A DNA stretch of 64,000 bases from Anoxybacillus tepidamans PS2 (lineage in GTDB: Bacteria > Bacillota > Bacilli > Bacillales > Anoxybacillaceae), in the NCBI RefSeq assembly GCF_000620165.1, contig NZ_JHVN01000001.1, positions 434,001 through 498,000 of the forward strand. Direction: 5' to 3'. The notes below the pieces were generated by a model, which was not told where the DNA came from, ran no database searches, and saw only the letters and a program-made list of their open reading frames with translations. The stretch's first letter is position 1. Each line of letters begins with the position of its first letter. Positions 26,458 to 34,701 of the stretch are shown one piece after another. The position numbers and the translations under genes are program-made.

Positions 26458-26482
26458 TAATATTTCGATATTCGAAATATTA
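26458..26482. promoter_or_regulatory. 25-bp perfect palindrome upstream of livJ
   Basis: Arms TAATATTTCGA and TCGAAATATTA around a 3-nt TAT centre, 165-190 bp upstream of the livJ start and overlapping a candidate -35 box. The right half resembles the CodY motif AATTTTCWGAAAATT with about four mismatches, which fits branched-chain amino acid uptake, but a different regulator is equally possible. Confidence 0.55.
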
Positions 26483-26750
26483 TTCTTACAAAATTTACTA
26501 AATATTTTTCTATTATAAATGTTGATATGATCTTTTTTCATCATTCTTCCTTCCATTTAATTTAAAAAATTCCATATAAACCAATAGTCCCAGTAACACG
26601 TCTATCTTTTTTCTCTCCCTACCATTTCATAATGAGGATGGTTTTGTTGTGGAAACTTTTCCATGCGGTATTCTATCTAGTACTTGCTACAAAAGATCTT
26701 TTGGAGCTTAACTAATGCACATTTACTGAAACTGTCGCTTTCCTTTATAT

Positions 26751-26792
26751 AAAAAAGAAAAAGCAAGCCGTTCTTGAAACGGCTCGCCTTTT
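26751..26792 (-). terminator. Terminator of the GHKL-ATPase gene
   Basis: AGCCGTT/AACGGCT core extended by a bulged GC stem, followed on the minus strand by TTTTTCTTTTTT. It lies about 150 nt after the stop codon. Confidence 0.8.
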
Positions 26793-26945
26793 CGCAGCTA
26801 GTATTTACATGCAATAAATATAGGCACACGTCAAAAATAATACATCAACTACATAGATTAGGTCAGCTGTAGGTTGGATCTAGCCTTGTTCCATAAATAT
26901 ATTGGTAATTTTTACATTTCGAATAACCCAACACGTTTTCATAAA

Positions 26946-28316
26946 TCATAGATCTTGTTTTGCCATATACGCTTGTTTCGGATGGTTCGGCTGATCCGGA
27001 TATTTTAATTGAATTTTCTCTTCCTCTAACAGTTTAGCTAAATAATTGTTTCTCAATCCATCTGACGTTCTTTCTAACAGATGTGCCAACTCTTTTAGCA
27101 TAAGTGGCCTTTTTGAACAAAGCTGTAGAATGATTTGCTCCATTACAGCTGGATGCAGACGTTTTTTCTTACGGGCTAACTCTGCAATACTCCATAGTTG
27201 TTCGTCGATCTCCTCATTATTTAAGGTTGTATGTGTATCATGTTGCTTATTTAAGGAGTTAGTCCGTTTATTTACGGAGTTAACCTCTTTATTTACGGAC
27301 TTAATCTTGTTATTTACGGAGTTGGTCTGTTTATTCACGGAGTTAGGGTCGTTATTTACGGAGATTCCCTCTCTATTTATGGAGTTTAGATTGTTATTTA
27401 TAGAGTTAATTTCGTTATTTATTAAGTTAATCTTGTTATTTACGGAGTTGTCTATGTCCTGATTGATCCATTCATCGATTTCGTCGTTTTCAAACTGTAT
27501 TACAGGATGCTCGTAATCTGTTTCATGTGATGCAGCAGTTTCATCTGGAAAAAACATTAATGTAAAAATGGTTCTTTCTGGACTTTGATGCTCAGAAAAT
27601 TCCGGTGGTTTCCAATGATGCTCTTCCCACGCTGCTTTAATGTATTTCAATCCTGATCCTGCCCGCTTACAAAGGCCGATTAAAATAAACATTTTAAATA
27701 AATTCGGATTGCGTAAATGACTCATTCCCCCAGAAAATACGGCATCAGATGAAGTACGTAGCAATCCAGGGTTCGAAAATCGAATGATATTTTGTTCTTT
27801 TTCAATCACAATGCCGCCTTCTCCCGAATAATCAGCATGAACTAATGTATTGATGACTGCTTCATGTAATGCCGATTGTAAAGAGTTACGGTCTTCAGCT
27901 ATATGAGCCATTACCTTAAAATAAAAATCATACACGTTTCCCGACCATGTCCCATCCTGGGAAGTAAATCGCTTGGTCCAACTGTTTCCTTCAAAATCAC
28001 CCCTATTTTCTCGATATTCAAGAAAATACTGCGGCAATACCTCTGTAATGATCCTCTCTTCGCTAAACATAAGTAATCCCGCAACCGTAACGCCTTCTTT
28101 ACTGCTGTTTCTTAGCTTTCCCCATGCACCAATTTTGTATAAAAATTCTTTCGTCTCAAGCCCATTCCAAGGATGGTGTGGCTTTGCTGCGGCAAATTTT
28201 TCACGATAATGGTTCACTGATTCGAAGCTCAATTCGTTTAATCCGTAATGTTCCAGAATTAAATTATCCGTCAATATCATTGAATGACTATCTGAAACGT
28301 TTGTATATTTATTCAC
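26946..28316 (-). CDS. GHKL ATPase / winged-helix protein with an Asn-rich heptad linker
   Basis: A 456-residue protein of the RecG-related transcriptional-regulator type (HATPase_c_4 followed by winged helix), probably DNA-associated. Residues 145-260 hold the N-box (LHEAVINTLVHADYSGEGG) and following FSNPG and AGSGLKYIK motifs. Residues 291-360 are ten perfect-length heptads of the form xNSVNNx. Residues 380-450 look like a winged helix (LKELAHLLERTSDGLRNNYL). The N-terminal AlbA_2/Schlafen-like domain usual in this family is missing. The start is a GTG at 28316 placed 7 nt after AGGGAG; an in-frame TTG lies 6 nt upstream. It stands alone. Function is unknown. Confidence 0.78.
   Translation of the reverse strand: MNKYTNVSDSHSMILTDNLILEHYGLNELSFESVNHYREKFAAAKPHHPWNGLETKEFLYKIGAWGKLRNSSKEGVTVAGLLMFSEERIITEVLPQYFLEYRENRGDFEGNSWTKRFTSQDGTWSGNVYDFYFKVMAHIAEDRNSLQSALHEAVINTLVHADYSGEGGIVIEKEQNIIRFSNPGLLRTSSDAVFSGGMSHLRNPNLFKMFILIGLCKRAGSGLKYIKAAWEEHHWKPPEFSEHQSPERTIFTLMFFPDETAASHETDYEHPVIQFENDEIDEWINQDIDNSVNNKINLINNEINSINNNLNSINREGISVNNDPNSVNKQTNSVNNKIKSVNKEVNSVNKRTNSLNKQHDTHTTLNNEEIDEQLWSIAELARKKKRLHPAVMEQIILQLCSKRPLMLKELAHLLERTSDGLRNNYLAKLLEEEKIQLKYPDQPNHPKQAYMAKQDL
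27243..27452 (-). repeat. In-frame 21-bp tandem repeat, ten units
   Basis: Ten consecutive 21-bp units encode heptads such as DNSVNNK, INSINNN, PNSVNKQ, TNSVNNK and TNSLNKQ. On the plus strand many units share TTATTTACGGAGTT. Unit length is exact and the frame is never broken, so it is a coding minisatellite that could expand or contract by slippage. Confidence 0.9.
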
Positions 28317-28513
28317 TTCCAATCTCCCTCTTGTATTATTTTATAAAAACAAAACCGCTTTCTTATGATTTTTATTTTATCACCTTTCCTGTTCCTTGCG
28401 GATAATAGCAAACAAAAGAAAATCAAAATATTCATATAGAGAGCGGATAATTTTTTTATTTTAAGGAAATTTATGTATATAACTTAGATGAAGATGAATA
28501 GGAGGTAAAAATC

Positions 28514-30043
28514 GTGCAATCTCTCCCTGTATCTGTTGAACCTTATTGGCGAACATCGGTCTCACTCCCGTCGTTTCCAACGTTAACAGAAGATATTCAT
28601 GTTGACGTGGCCATTGTCGGTGGAGGCATTTCTGGCATCACCACTGCCTATCTGCTTGCAAAAGAGGGGTTAAAAGTTGCAATTATCGAAGCCGATCAAC
28701 TTCTAAACGGAACAACAGGCCATACGACGGCAAAAATTACCGCCCAACACGACTTGATTTATGATGAGTTTATCCATCACCTCGGCGAGGAAAAAGCCAA
28801 GCTGTATTACACAGCTTGCACAGAGGCATTACATTTTATTAAAACGATCGTGACAGAACAACAAATCGATTGCGATTGGCTGGAAGAAGATGCTTACATA
28901 TACGCCAATTCTTCAACATCCTTGAACAAGCTTATTAACGAATGGAAAGCTTATGAAAAACTTGGCATTAACGGTGCTTTTGTTGAAACGATTCCGCTTT
29001 CCATTCCAGTAAAAGCAGCGATCGTCATGAAACAGCAAGCGCAATTCCATCCGTTAAAATATCTGGTACATATGGTGAAAGAAATTACAGAAAACGGTGG
29101 AATGATTTACGAACATACCCCAGCGCGGGATGTCGAACAAGGGAACACATTAACTGTCATCACTCGCAATAAAAAGCGCATCGCATGCGAACATCTCGTC
29201 ATCTGTTCCCATTTTCCATTTTATGATGGCGGATTTTATTTTTCGAGAATGTATGCAGAACGTTCGTATGTACTTGGGGTGAAAATTGATGGAAGCTATC
29301 CTGGCGGCATGTATTTAAGTGCCGACGATCCAAAACGATCCATTCGCTATGCCGCAACAATAGATGGCGAAAAACTGATCTTAGTGAGCGGTGAAAATCA
29401 TAAAACGGGACAAGGTGTACCAACCATTCAACATTACGAAGCACTGCAATCGTTTGCATTAAATACGTTTTCCGTTACGTCCATCCCTTACCGCTGGTCA
29501 GCACAGGATTTAATAACATTGGACAAAGTCCCATACATCGGAAATATGACGGCCAACACTCGCAACATCTATGTCGCGACAGGGTATCGAAAATGGGGTA
29601 TGACAAACGGAACTGTCGCGGGTCTATTATTAACCGATCTCATCATGGGCCGGGACAACCAATATCGCGACCTTTATACGCCTTCGCGATTTTATGCTGA
29701 TCCAAGCATTCAGCATTTCATTACGCAAAATTTTGATGTCGCGAAACATCTCATCAAAGGAAAGACTGAGACAGTCGTACGGACACCGGAAGACCTGTCA
29801 AACGGCGAGGGAGCGGTTGTTGTCGTCAATGGGAGACGTGCCGGCGCCTACAAAGATGAAAACGGGACATTATCTATTGTCGATACGACATGTACTCATA
29901 TGGGATGTGAGTTAGAATGGAATAGCGGTGATCGGACATGGGATTGCCCTTGCCACGGCTCCCGTTTCTCAGTATGCGGGGACGTTATTGAAGGCCCAGC
30001 AAAGCAACCGCTAAAAAAAATCGAAGACCAATCCCTACAATAA
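28514..30043 (+). CDS. yhfW: FAD-dependent oxidoreductase with C-terminal Rieske domain (YhfW-like)
   Basis: A 509-residue fusion. An N-terminal DAO-type FAD domain starts with the dinucleotide motif VAIVGGGISGITTAYLLAKE (about 30-49). A C-terminal Rieske [2Fe-2S] domain has both ligand boxes, CTHMGC and CPCHGS (about 460-485). The layout matches B. subtilis YhfW. Such proteins are thought to oxidise an amine or related substrate with electrons passing through the iron-sulphur centre; the substrate is unknown. The start is GTG, 7 nt after GGAGGT. It is followed by a terminator and a dead symporter gene on the other strand. Confidence 0.9.
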   Translation: MQSLPVSVEPYWRTSVSLPSFPTLTEDIHVDVAIVGGGISGITTAYLLAKEGLKVAIIEADQLLNGTTGHTTAKITAQHDLIYDEFIHHLGEEKAKLYYTACTEALHFIKTIVTEQQIDCDWLEEDAYIYANSSTSLNKLINEWKAYEKLGINGAFVETIPLSIPVKAAIVMKQQAQFHPLKYLVHMVKEITENGGMIYEHTPARDVEQGNTLTVITRNKKRIACEHLVICSHFPFYDGGFYFSRMYAERSYVLGVKIDGSYPGGMYLSADDPKRSIRYAATIDGEKLILVSGENHKTGQGVPTIQHYEALQSFALNTFSVTSIPYRWSAQDLITLDKVPYIGNMTANTRNIYVATGYRKWGMTNGTVAGLLLTDLIMGRDNQYRDLYTPSRFYADPSIQHFITQNFDVAKHLIKGKTETVVRTPEDLSNGEGAVVVVNGRRAGAYKDENGTLSIVDTTCTHMGCELEWNSGDRTWDCPCHGSRFSVCGDVIEGPAKQPLKKIEDQSLQ

Positions 30044-30093
30044 CGAACAAATAACTTAGGAACAGCTAGAAAGCTTTATCTCATGCATATAGC

Positions 30094-30140
30094 AACAGAG
30101 GACATCCCTCACCTAGCTTTCGGGACGTCCTCTGTTTGTT
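30094..30140 (+). terminator. Terminator of the yhfW-like gene
   Basis: AACAGAGGACATCCC pairs with GGGACGTCCTCTGTT, then TTGTTT. Confidence 0.88.
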
Positions 30141-30533
30141 TCTCACTGCTGAAGCCGTTATACAACGATAGGTCCTGTAGCGACTTCTCCAATGATTTAC
30201 ATTCCTTTTCCCAAAACTCAGCATTATCGATTCCCATTTTTACGGAATCAAGCATTGGATTCTTTTCCGCCTTTCCCCGATTTTCACCATCTTTAAATAT
30301 TCGCAGCGCTGGGATAGCTAAGAGGCGAATAGCAATCATATTAAGCTCCGTCATACTCCCGACACTAATATTACCAAGCGCCCATAGTTCGGCTGTTTTG
30401 ACACTCCTGTAAAAACCATAACCAAAATAATGTTTTTTAATGTGTATGAAAGCAGCCTTATATTCTTTTTTCGCGTAATAAGAATAATAGGCTATGATAG
30501 TAGAAAGGCAAAGAAAAATAACGTAACAGCAAC
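30109..30533 (-). pseudogene. Decayed sodium:alanine symporter (AGCS family), C-terminal remnant
   Basis: Minus-strand translation gives TIIAYYSYYAKKEYKAAF, then ELWALGNISVGSMTELN, IRLLAIPALRIFKD and MGIDNAEFWEKE. These follow in order the last two helices and the tail of AGCS permeases such as B. subtilis AlsT, as I recall them. Upstream the homology (TLFFFAF) continues in another frame after a one-base shift near 30512 and then ends. About 130 of about 470 codons remain, with no start. The 81-codon frame 30109-30354 is only the tail of this remnant. It shows that a sodium-coupled alanine/glycine permease was lost here. Confidence 0.8.
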
Positions 30534-30636
30534 AAAAATATTTTTTTGTAATAATAATGAAATTGAATATTACAAAATATATTTTCTATATTTGGATGAG
30601 TAATAATTATAAAACATATTCGATTTCATGAATGTT

Positions 30637-31779
30637 TTAACCGATGTTCATACCAATTCTACATGTTGCTGCAATATTTTTTGCTGTTTTTTCAATATAA
30701 TATCGGGCGTGTTCAAACGCTTTGTCCAACGGAATAACGCCTGGCACGACACTATATAGAGCATCGATTCCATGCATTAAAACGATGTCGCTGTCGTCTG
30801 ACAATGTCCCAGCTAAAGCAATGACCGGAACACCATATTTTTTTGCTGCTTTCGCGACACCGATGGGCGTTTTCCCATATGCTGTTTGACCATCAATACG
30901 CCCTTCACCGGTAATAACAAGAGACGCTCCCTTGACTCGTTGTTCAAATTGGACCGTTTTCAAAACAATATCGATACCCGGCTTTAGATCGGCATCTAAA
31001 AAAGCTAACAAAGCGGCGCCAAGTCCTCCTGCCGCCCCAGCGCCCGGAACATTACGCACGCGTTTTCCTGTCGCCTGTTCGACTATATCTGCATAGTGCC
31101 GTAAATTGTCATCCAGACGCCGCACCATTTGCGGCGTTGCTCCTTTCTGTGGTCCAAATACGACCGATGCTCCTCTCTCTCCAGTTAAGGGATTCGTGAC
31201 ATCGCAAGCCACTTCAATTTTTACTTTCCGTAATCGTTGATCAAGCAGGGAAAGATCGATAGAAGCAAGCTCGCCTAAGCTCCCACCGCCAGGTTCAATT
31301 TCCTTTCCATGCCTATCTAACAAACGCGCGCCAAGCGCCTGCACCATCCCCGCTCCTCCATCATTTGTCGCACTTCCTCCAATACCGATAATGATATGTT
31401 TGACTCCATAGTCAAGGGCCGCCTGAATGAGCTCACCTGTTCCTCTTGTTGTCGTAGTGAGCGGATTTCGTTTCTCGCGCGGGACTAGATGCAGCCCTGA
31501 GGCGGCCGCCATCTCAATAACCGCTGTGCTACCGCCGCCGAGCAGTCCGAAAAAAGCATCAACAGGCTCGCCCAAAGGCCCCGTTACCTTCTTTTCGATC
31601 ATCGTGCCATCTGTCGCGTCAACAAGTGTTTGGACTGTCCCTTCCCCTCCATCAGCCATAGGAATGGTAATATACTCCGCCTCGGGAAATATGTCGCGAA
31701 ATCCTGTTTCAATCGCGATAGCTACTTCGCGGGCAGATAAACTTTCCTTAAATGAATCGGGTGCAATCACAATTTTCAT
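30637..31779 (-). CDS. glxK: Glycerate kinase (GlxK/GarK family)
   Basis: Phosphorylates D-glycerate (2-phosphoglycerate in the GarK-type class) with ATP in the cytoplasm, feeding glyoxylate or serine breakdown products into glycolysis. The 380-residue protein has the family N-terminus MKIVIAPDSFKESLSA, the MADGGEGT motif near 45, GIGGSATNDGGAG near 118 and GEGRIDGQTAYGKTP near 280. The frame begins 9 nt upstream, but the ATG at 31779 has AAGGTGAGAAC. No neighbouring glyoxylate-pathway gene is present, and it appears monocistronic. Confidence 0.93.
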   Translation of the reverse strand: MKIVIAPDSFKESLSAREVAIAIETGFRDIFPEAEYITIPMADGGEGTVQTLVDATDGTMIEKKVTGPLGEPVDAFFGLLGGGSTAVIEMAAASGLHLVPREKRNPLTTTTRGTGELIQAALDYGVKHIIIGIGGSATNDGGAGMVQALGARLLDRHGKEIEPGGGSLGELASIDLSLLDQRLRKVKIEVACDVTNPLTGERGASVVFGPQKGATPQMVRRLDDNLRHYADIVEQATGKRVRNVPGAGAAGGLGAALLAFLDADLKPGIDIVLKTVQFEQRVKGASLVITGEGRIDGQTAYGKTPIGVAKAAKKYGVPVIALAGTLSDDSDIVLMHGIDALYSVVPGVIPLDKAFEHARYYIEKTAKNIAATCRIGMNIG

Positions 31780-32205
31780 TGTTCTCACCTTCCACTTTTT
31801 CGAAGTAAAAAATAAAACATCTATCTACATTACAAACCAAATATGCCCATATTGCCTCGAAAAAACCGCAACTGTTACAAAACGCTTTTATTTGCATACT
31901 TCTATGATAAAAATGGAAAAGTTATAAAGAAAGAAAAATATTTGCGACTTATCCTATTTTCATCCCCTGAAATAGCGCTATAATTATAATTAAAATAAAC
32001 GGCACAACATTTTGTTCTCAAGTAGAACATTCTCTTTACCACTCTAGTTCAACACAACAAAATGAATTATCGATCCACGTTAAATTTCTATTAGAGCCTT
32101 ATCTTTAACTATTTCGTTTTTTCTCCCATGGCGGAGATTGCTGTCAAATAAGATTTTGCTGTTCCTCTAGCTGTCAGAGGTCAGGCAATAGGAGAGAAAG
32201 TAGAG
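31780..32205. other. Divergent spacer between glxK and the diguanylate cyclase gene
   Basis: No gene seen. TATAAT at about 31979-31984 is a possible -10 box for the cyclase with a poor -35, implying a leader over 200 nt. A short stem CCTCTagctgtcAGAGG lies about 40 nt before the cyclase start. I see no c-di-GMP riboswitch core. Confidence 0.4.
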
Positions 32206-33432
32206 ATGCTATTAAGAGCACAAAACATTATTTTTACCATTTTGTTCATCGCAGTGATTATTGCTGTTTGTTCATGGCCTTTTATTCCAGATAGCACGTA
32301 CATAATCGCCTTGGCCCTGTATTGGTTATTTTCTAGTCTATACAGCCATTTGCGCGTTGTAGAAAAAACAAAAAGCAACGTCCCGATCGATTATGGCATC
32401 AACTATAGTTTATCGTTTGCGCTATTTGCTGGACCGCTTGGCTTACTGCTGTTTGAAACATTATTCCGCTTAACTGAGCATGTTACCAAAAAATACTTAA
32501 AAACAGCAGAGCCCGATGAATGGCTCCATACTACGTATAACATCGGCGCTTTTGTTACCTCTAACTCCTTAGCATTCTACTTGTATCATGCTCTTGATCC
32601 TTTGTTTGACCGCATTCCATTTGGCTTTTGGTTGCTCCTGCTTTTGTTAATAGTGTTTGTTTCGTTATTAAGCGACATTTGCTTAATTGCCGTGTTTCGT
32701 GCAATTGGCGACATTCAGACATGGCAGGAAGCAATCGATTTTATTAAAACGAGAAGCCTGTTTGATATGGGAAAAGTGGCGCTCACTAACGGCCTTCTTT
32801 TCATCTTTTTGCAGGAACAACGTTGGGATATGCTTATTAGCTTGTTTTTGCTCAATTATTTCGTCAGCCACTCTTTTTTCTCCAAATCGCAAAGTATTCA
32901 ACATAAAGCCGAGCGCGACCAATTTGAAAAAATGGCCTATACCGATTTTCTTACCGGTGTCCATAACCGTGCTTTTATGGATAAAAAAATTGCTGAGTTA
33001 AATGACAAAAAAGAATGGATGGGCGTTATCGTCGCAGATATCGATAATTTTAAAACAATTAATGATACATATAACCACGCAGTCGGCGACCAAGTAATTC
33101 GACACTTTGCTTCGACTTTGCGACGCTTTCTACGCGAGGAAGACTTTCTATTTCGCAGCGGCGGTGAGGAGTTTACAATATTTTTGCGCCATCGCTCATT
33201 CGAAGAAAGCGTCCAGCTCGTAGAAACGATTTTGCAGGCCATCCGCAATAGTTTCGTATTGGCCGAATACGGAAATAAAGAATGTCTTGTTACATACACA
33301 TCCTCATTCGGCTTATACTTTTTTCAAACAGGTGGAGCTATTTCGATCGAAAAAGCGTATGTATATGCTGACCAGCTATTATTACAGGCGAAAAGCAGCG
33401 GAAAAAATAAAGTGGCGGCCAAATGCGGATAG
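32206..33432 (+). CDS. Membrane-bound diguanylate cyclase (GGDEF protein)
   Basis: Makes cyclic di-GMP from two GTP at the membrane. The first 225 residues hold about six hydrophobic helices forming a putative sensor; residues 245-408 form a GGDEF domain. The active-site loop is GGEEF (319-323), an active variant. An RxxD inhibitory site (R310-D313) sits exactly five residues before it, so product feedback is expected. The overall layout recalls B. subtilis DgcK (YhcK). Start ATG follows GGAGAGAAAG. The gene is monocistronic with a strong terminator. Confidence 0.9.
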   Translation: MLLRAQNIIFTILFIAVIIAVCSWPFIPDSTYIIALALYWLFSSLYSHLRVVEKTKSNVPIDYGINYSLSFALFAGPLGLLLFETLFRLTEHVTKKYLKTAEPDEWLHTTYNIGAFVTSNSLAFYLYHALDPLFDRIPFGFWLLLLLLIVFVSLLSDICLIAVFRAIGDIQTWQEAIDFIKTRSLFDMGKVALTNGLLFIFLQEQRWDMLISLFLLNYFVSHSFFSKSQSIQHKAERDQFEKMAYTDFLTGVHNRAFMDKKIAELNDKKEWMGVIVADIDNFKTINDTYNHAVGDQVIRHFASTLRRFLREEDFLFRSGGEEFTIFLRHRSFEESVQLVETILQAIRNSFVLAEYGNKECLVTYTSSFGLYFFQTGGAISIEKAYVYADQLLLQAKSSGKNKVAAKCG

Positions 33433-33476
33433 GATGTACAAAACAAGGCGCTGTATAATTTGTTTGAAGAAATAAC

Positions 33477-33511
33477 AAAAAATCCTTACCATGTGGGTAA
33501 GGATTTTTTAG
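33477..33511 (+). terminator. Terminator of the diguanylate cyclase gene
   Basis: AAAATCCTTACC/GGTAAGGATTTTTT with a 6-nt loop. Confidence 0.92.
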
Positions 33512-33519
33512 TAGTCATA

Positions 33520-33577
33520 TGAACCTCCCCCTCCTACATTCCATTTAGAGGTGGGAGACTTCTCGGGGGATACTAAA
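33520..33577 (+). repeat. Hairpin repeat copy B (IS200/IS605-type end)
   Basis: TGAACCTCCCCCTCCTAC, then TTTAGAGGTGGGAGACTTCTC. The stem is CTCC-CCT with AGG-GGGAG. It lies 15 nt before the 3' end of the racemase gene, on the opposite side of that operon from copy C and in the same orientation. Confidence 0.75.
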
Positions 33578-33591
33578 AATACGCAATGTAC

Positions 33592-34701
33592 TTATGCGGG
33601 GGTCTTTTTGGTTGAACTATCGTCTTTTTCATCAGTGTGTAAATACTTCCTGTATACATAAGGCGATGTCATAACAGACATCATCGCCCCATAGTCAAGA
33701 GAAAAGTTGATCTCATCACCAGGTTTTAAATCTACATTTTTCGCATCAAGAATAATATGGTCACTGCTTGAGCCTAGTATCTCAACGGGCAAAAGTGGCC
33801 TTAAGCCGCTCACTAGTACATCCTGCCGTCCCATCGCGACAATGGCTCGCCGAATCACTCCGCGTTCCTTAAAAGATACCGTTTCACCAAACGCATTTCT
33901 TCCTCGATCGCCAAAAGGGACGGATGGCTTTAATTTCGATTCAATCACTTCCGCCACTAGACAGAATGCGTCTTGATATAGGCCCGGAATAGGTGCTCCA
34001 TGCACCGTTTCTCGTCCCAAAAAGATCGACTCTCCAAGGCGAACATGATTAATCGCTCCTACATCTTTTGTATTTTTCAGCCATTGGTAGTTGGCTGAAT
34101 TGCCCCCTGAAACATAAGGAAATATCAAAGAAAACCGCTTCTGCATATTCCTTGCGAGAGTGGAAAATTCGCGCATCTTTTGTTCGGTCGGAATCACTCC
34201 GCCAAAACAAGCAAAGTTGGTACCAATTCCTGCGATTTGAATCCCGGGCAGTTTTAAAACTTCTTCAATAAAAGCCGGAAGGTCCTGAATCATAATGCCT
34301 TCGCGTAAATCGCCCATTTCGACCATTAAAATGAGCGAATGGACCTTACATTGTTTTACCGCCTCCGCTGACAACGCTCGAATCACTTCCAGTTCGGTGT
34401 TCATGCTAATATCAGCAAACTGAACGACTTGCCCGACTTCACTTAGCGCAGGCGTGCGTAATAAAATGAACGTTGCTTTTAAGCCGGCCATTCTCATCTT
34501 TTTAATGCGAGAAATATTCGTATCTGCCAAACTAGTAATGCCGCTATCAATTAAAACTTTAGCAATCTCAAGGCTAGCGCCGACTCCTTTCACCACTCCG
34601 GTCACTTGAATTCCTTTCTCTTCATGTAGTTTTTTAAGCATTTCAGCATTGTGCCGAATTTTCCTTAAATCAATTTCAACTCTCGGGGTGATTTCTTTCA
34701 T
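33592..34701 (-). CDS. Alanine/ornithine-racemase-family PLP enzyme
   Basis: A 369-residue fold type III PLP protein. Lys38 (VTGVVKGVGA) is the expected PLP lysine; ADTNISRIKKMR, ADISMNTELE and VEMGDLREGI match the ornithine racemase (Orr)-like branch rather than classical Alr. It should interconvert L and D forms of a free amino acid, identity unknown. Its ATG overlaps the DUF1611 stop by 4 nt (ATGA), so the two proteins are translationally coupled. It is the second and last gene of that operon; hairpin repeat B lies just beyond its 3' end, with no obvious terminator of its own. Confidence 0.85.
   Translation of the reverse strand: MKEITPRVEIDLRKIRHNAEMLKKLHEEKGIQVTGVVKGVGASLEIAKVLIDSGITSLADTNISRIKKMRMAGLKATFILLRTPALSEVGQVVQFADISMNTELEVIRALSAEAVKQCKVHSLILMVEMGDLREGIMIQDLPAFIEEVLKLPGIQIAGIGTNFACFGGVIPTEQKMREFSTLARNMQKRFSLIFPYVSGGNSANYQWLKNTKDVGAINHVRLGESIFLGRETVHGAPIPGLYQDAFCLVAEVIESKLKPSVPFGDRGRNAFGETVSFKERGVIRRAIVAMGRQDVLVSGLRPLLPVEILGSSSDHIILDAKNVDLKPGDEINFSLDYGAMMSVMTSPYVYRKYLHTDEKDDSSTKKTPA

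Larger units (their letters stand above)
26294..26945. other. Spacer between the GHKL-ATPase gene and livJ
   Basis: No gene is supported. The right third is the tail of the ATPase transcript with a terminator at 26751-26792. The left part is AT-rich and carries the palindrome at 26458-26482; a candidate livJ promoter (minus strand TTCGAA, 17 nt, AATAAT) overlaps it. The middle (26560-26740) shows nothing recognisable. Confidence 0.5.

Noticed and set aside
27243-27452. Possible CRISPR array from regularly spaced 21-bp repeats
   Set aside because: Units are contiguous with no unique spacers, stay in frame, and are not palindromic. It is a coding minisatellite.
27046-27462. 138-codon plus-strand frame opposite the heptad repeats
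   Set aside because: It is the mirror of the 21-bp repeats and cannot contain stops for trivial reasons. The minus-strand frame has domains, a ribosome binding site and a terminator.
30109-30354. 81-codon minus-strand frame as a stand-alone small gene
   Set aside because: The homology continues upstream of its ATG in the same frame and then frameshifts, so it is the tail of a decayed AGCS permease.
32000-32205. c-di-GMP riboswitch ahead of the diguanylate cyclase
   Set aside because: None of the conserved GEMM core elements could be found in the leader.
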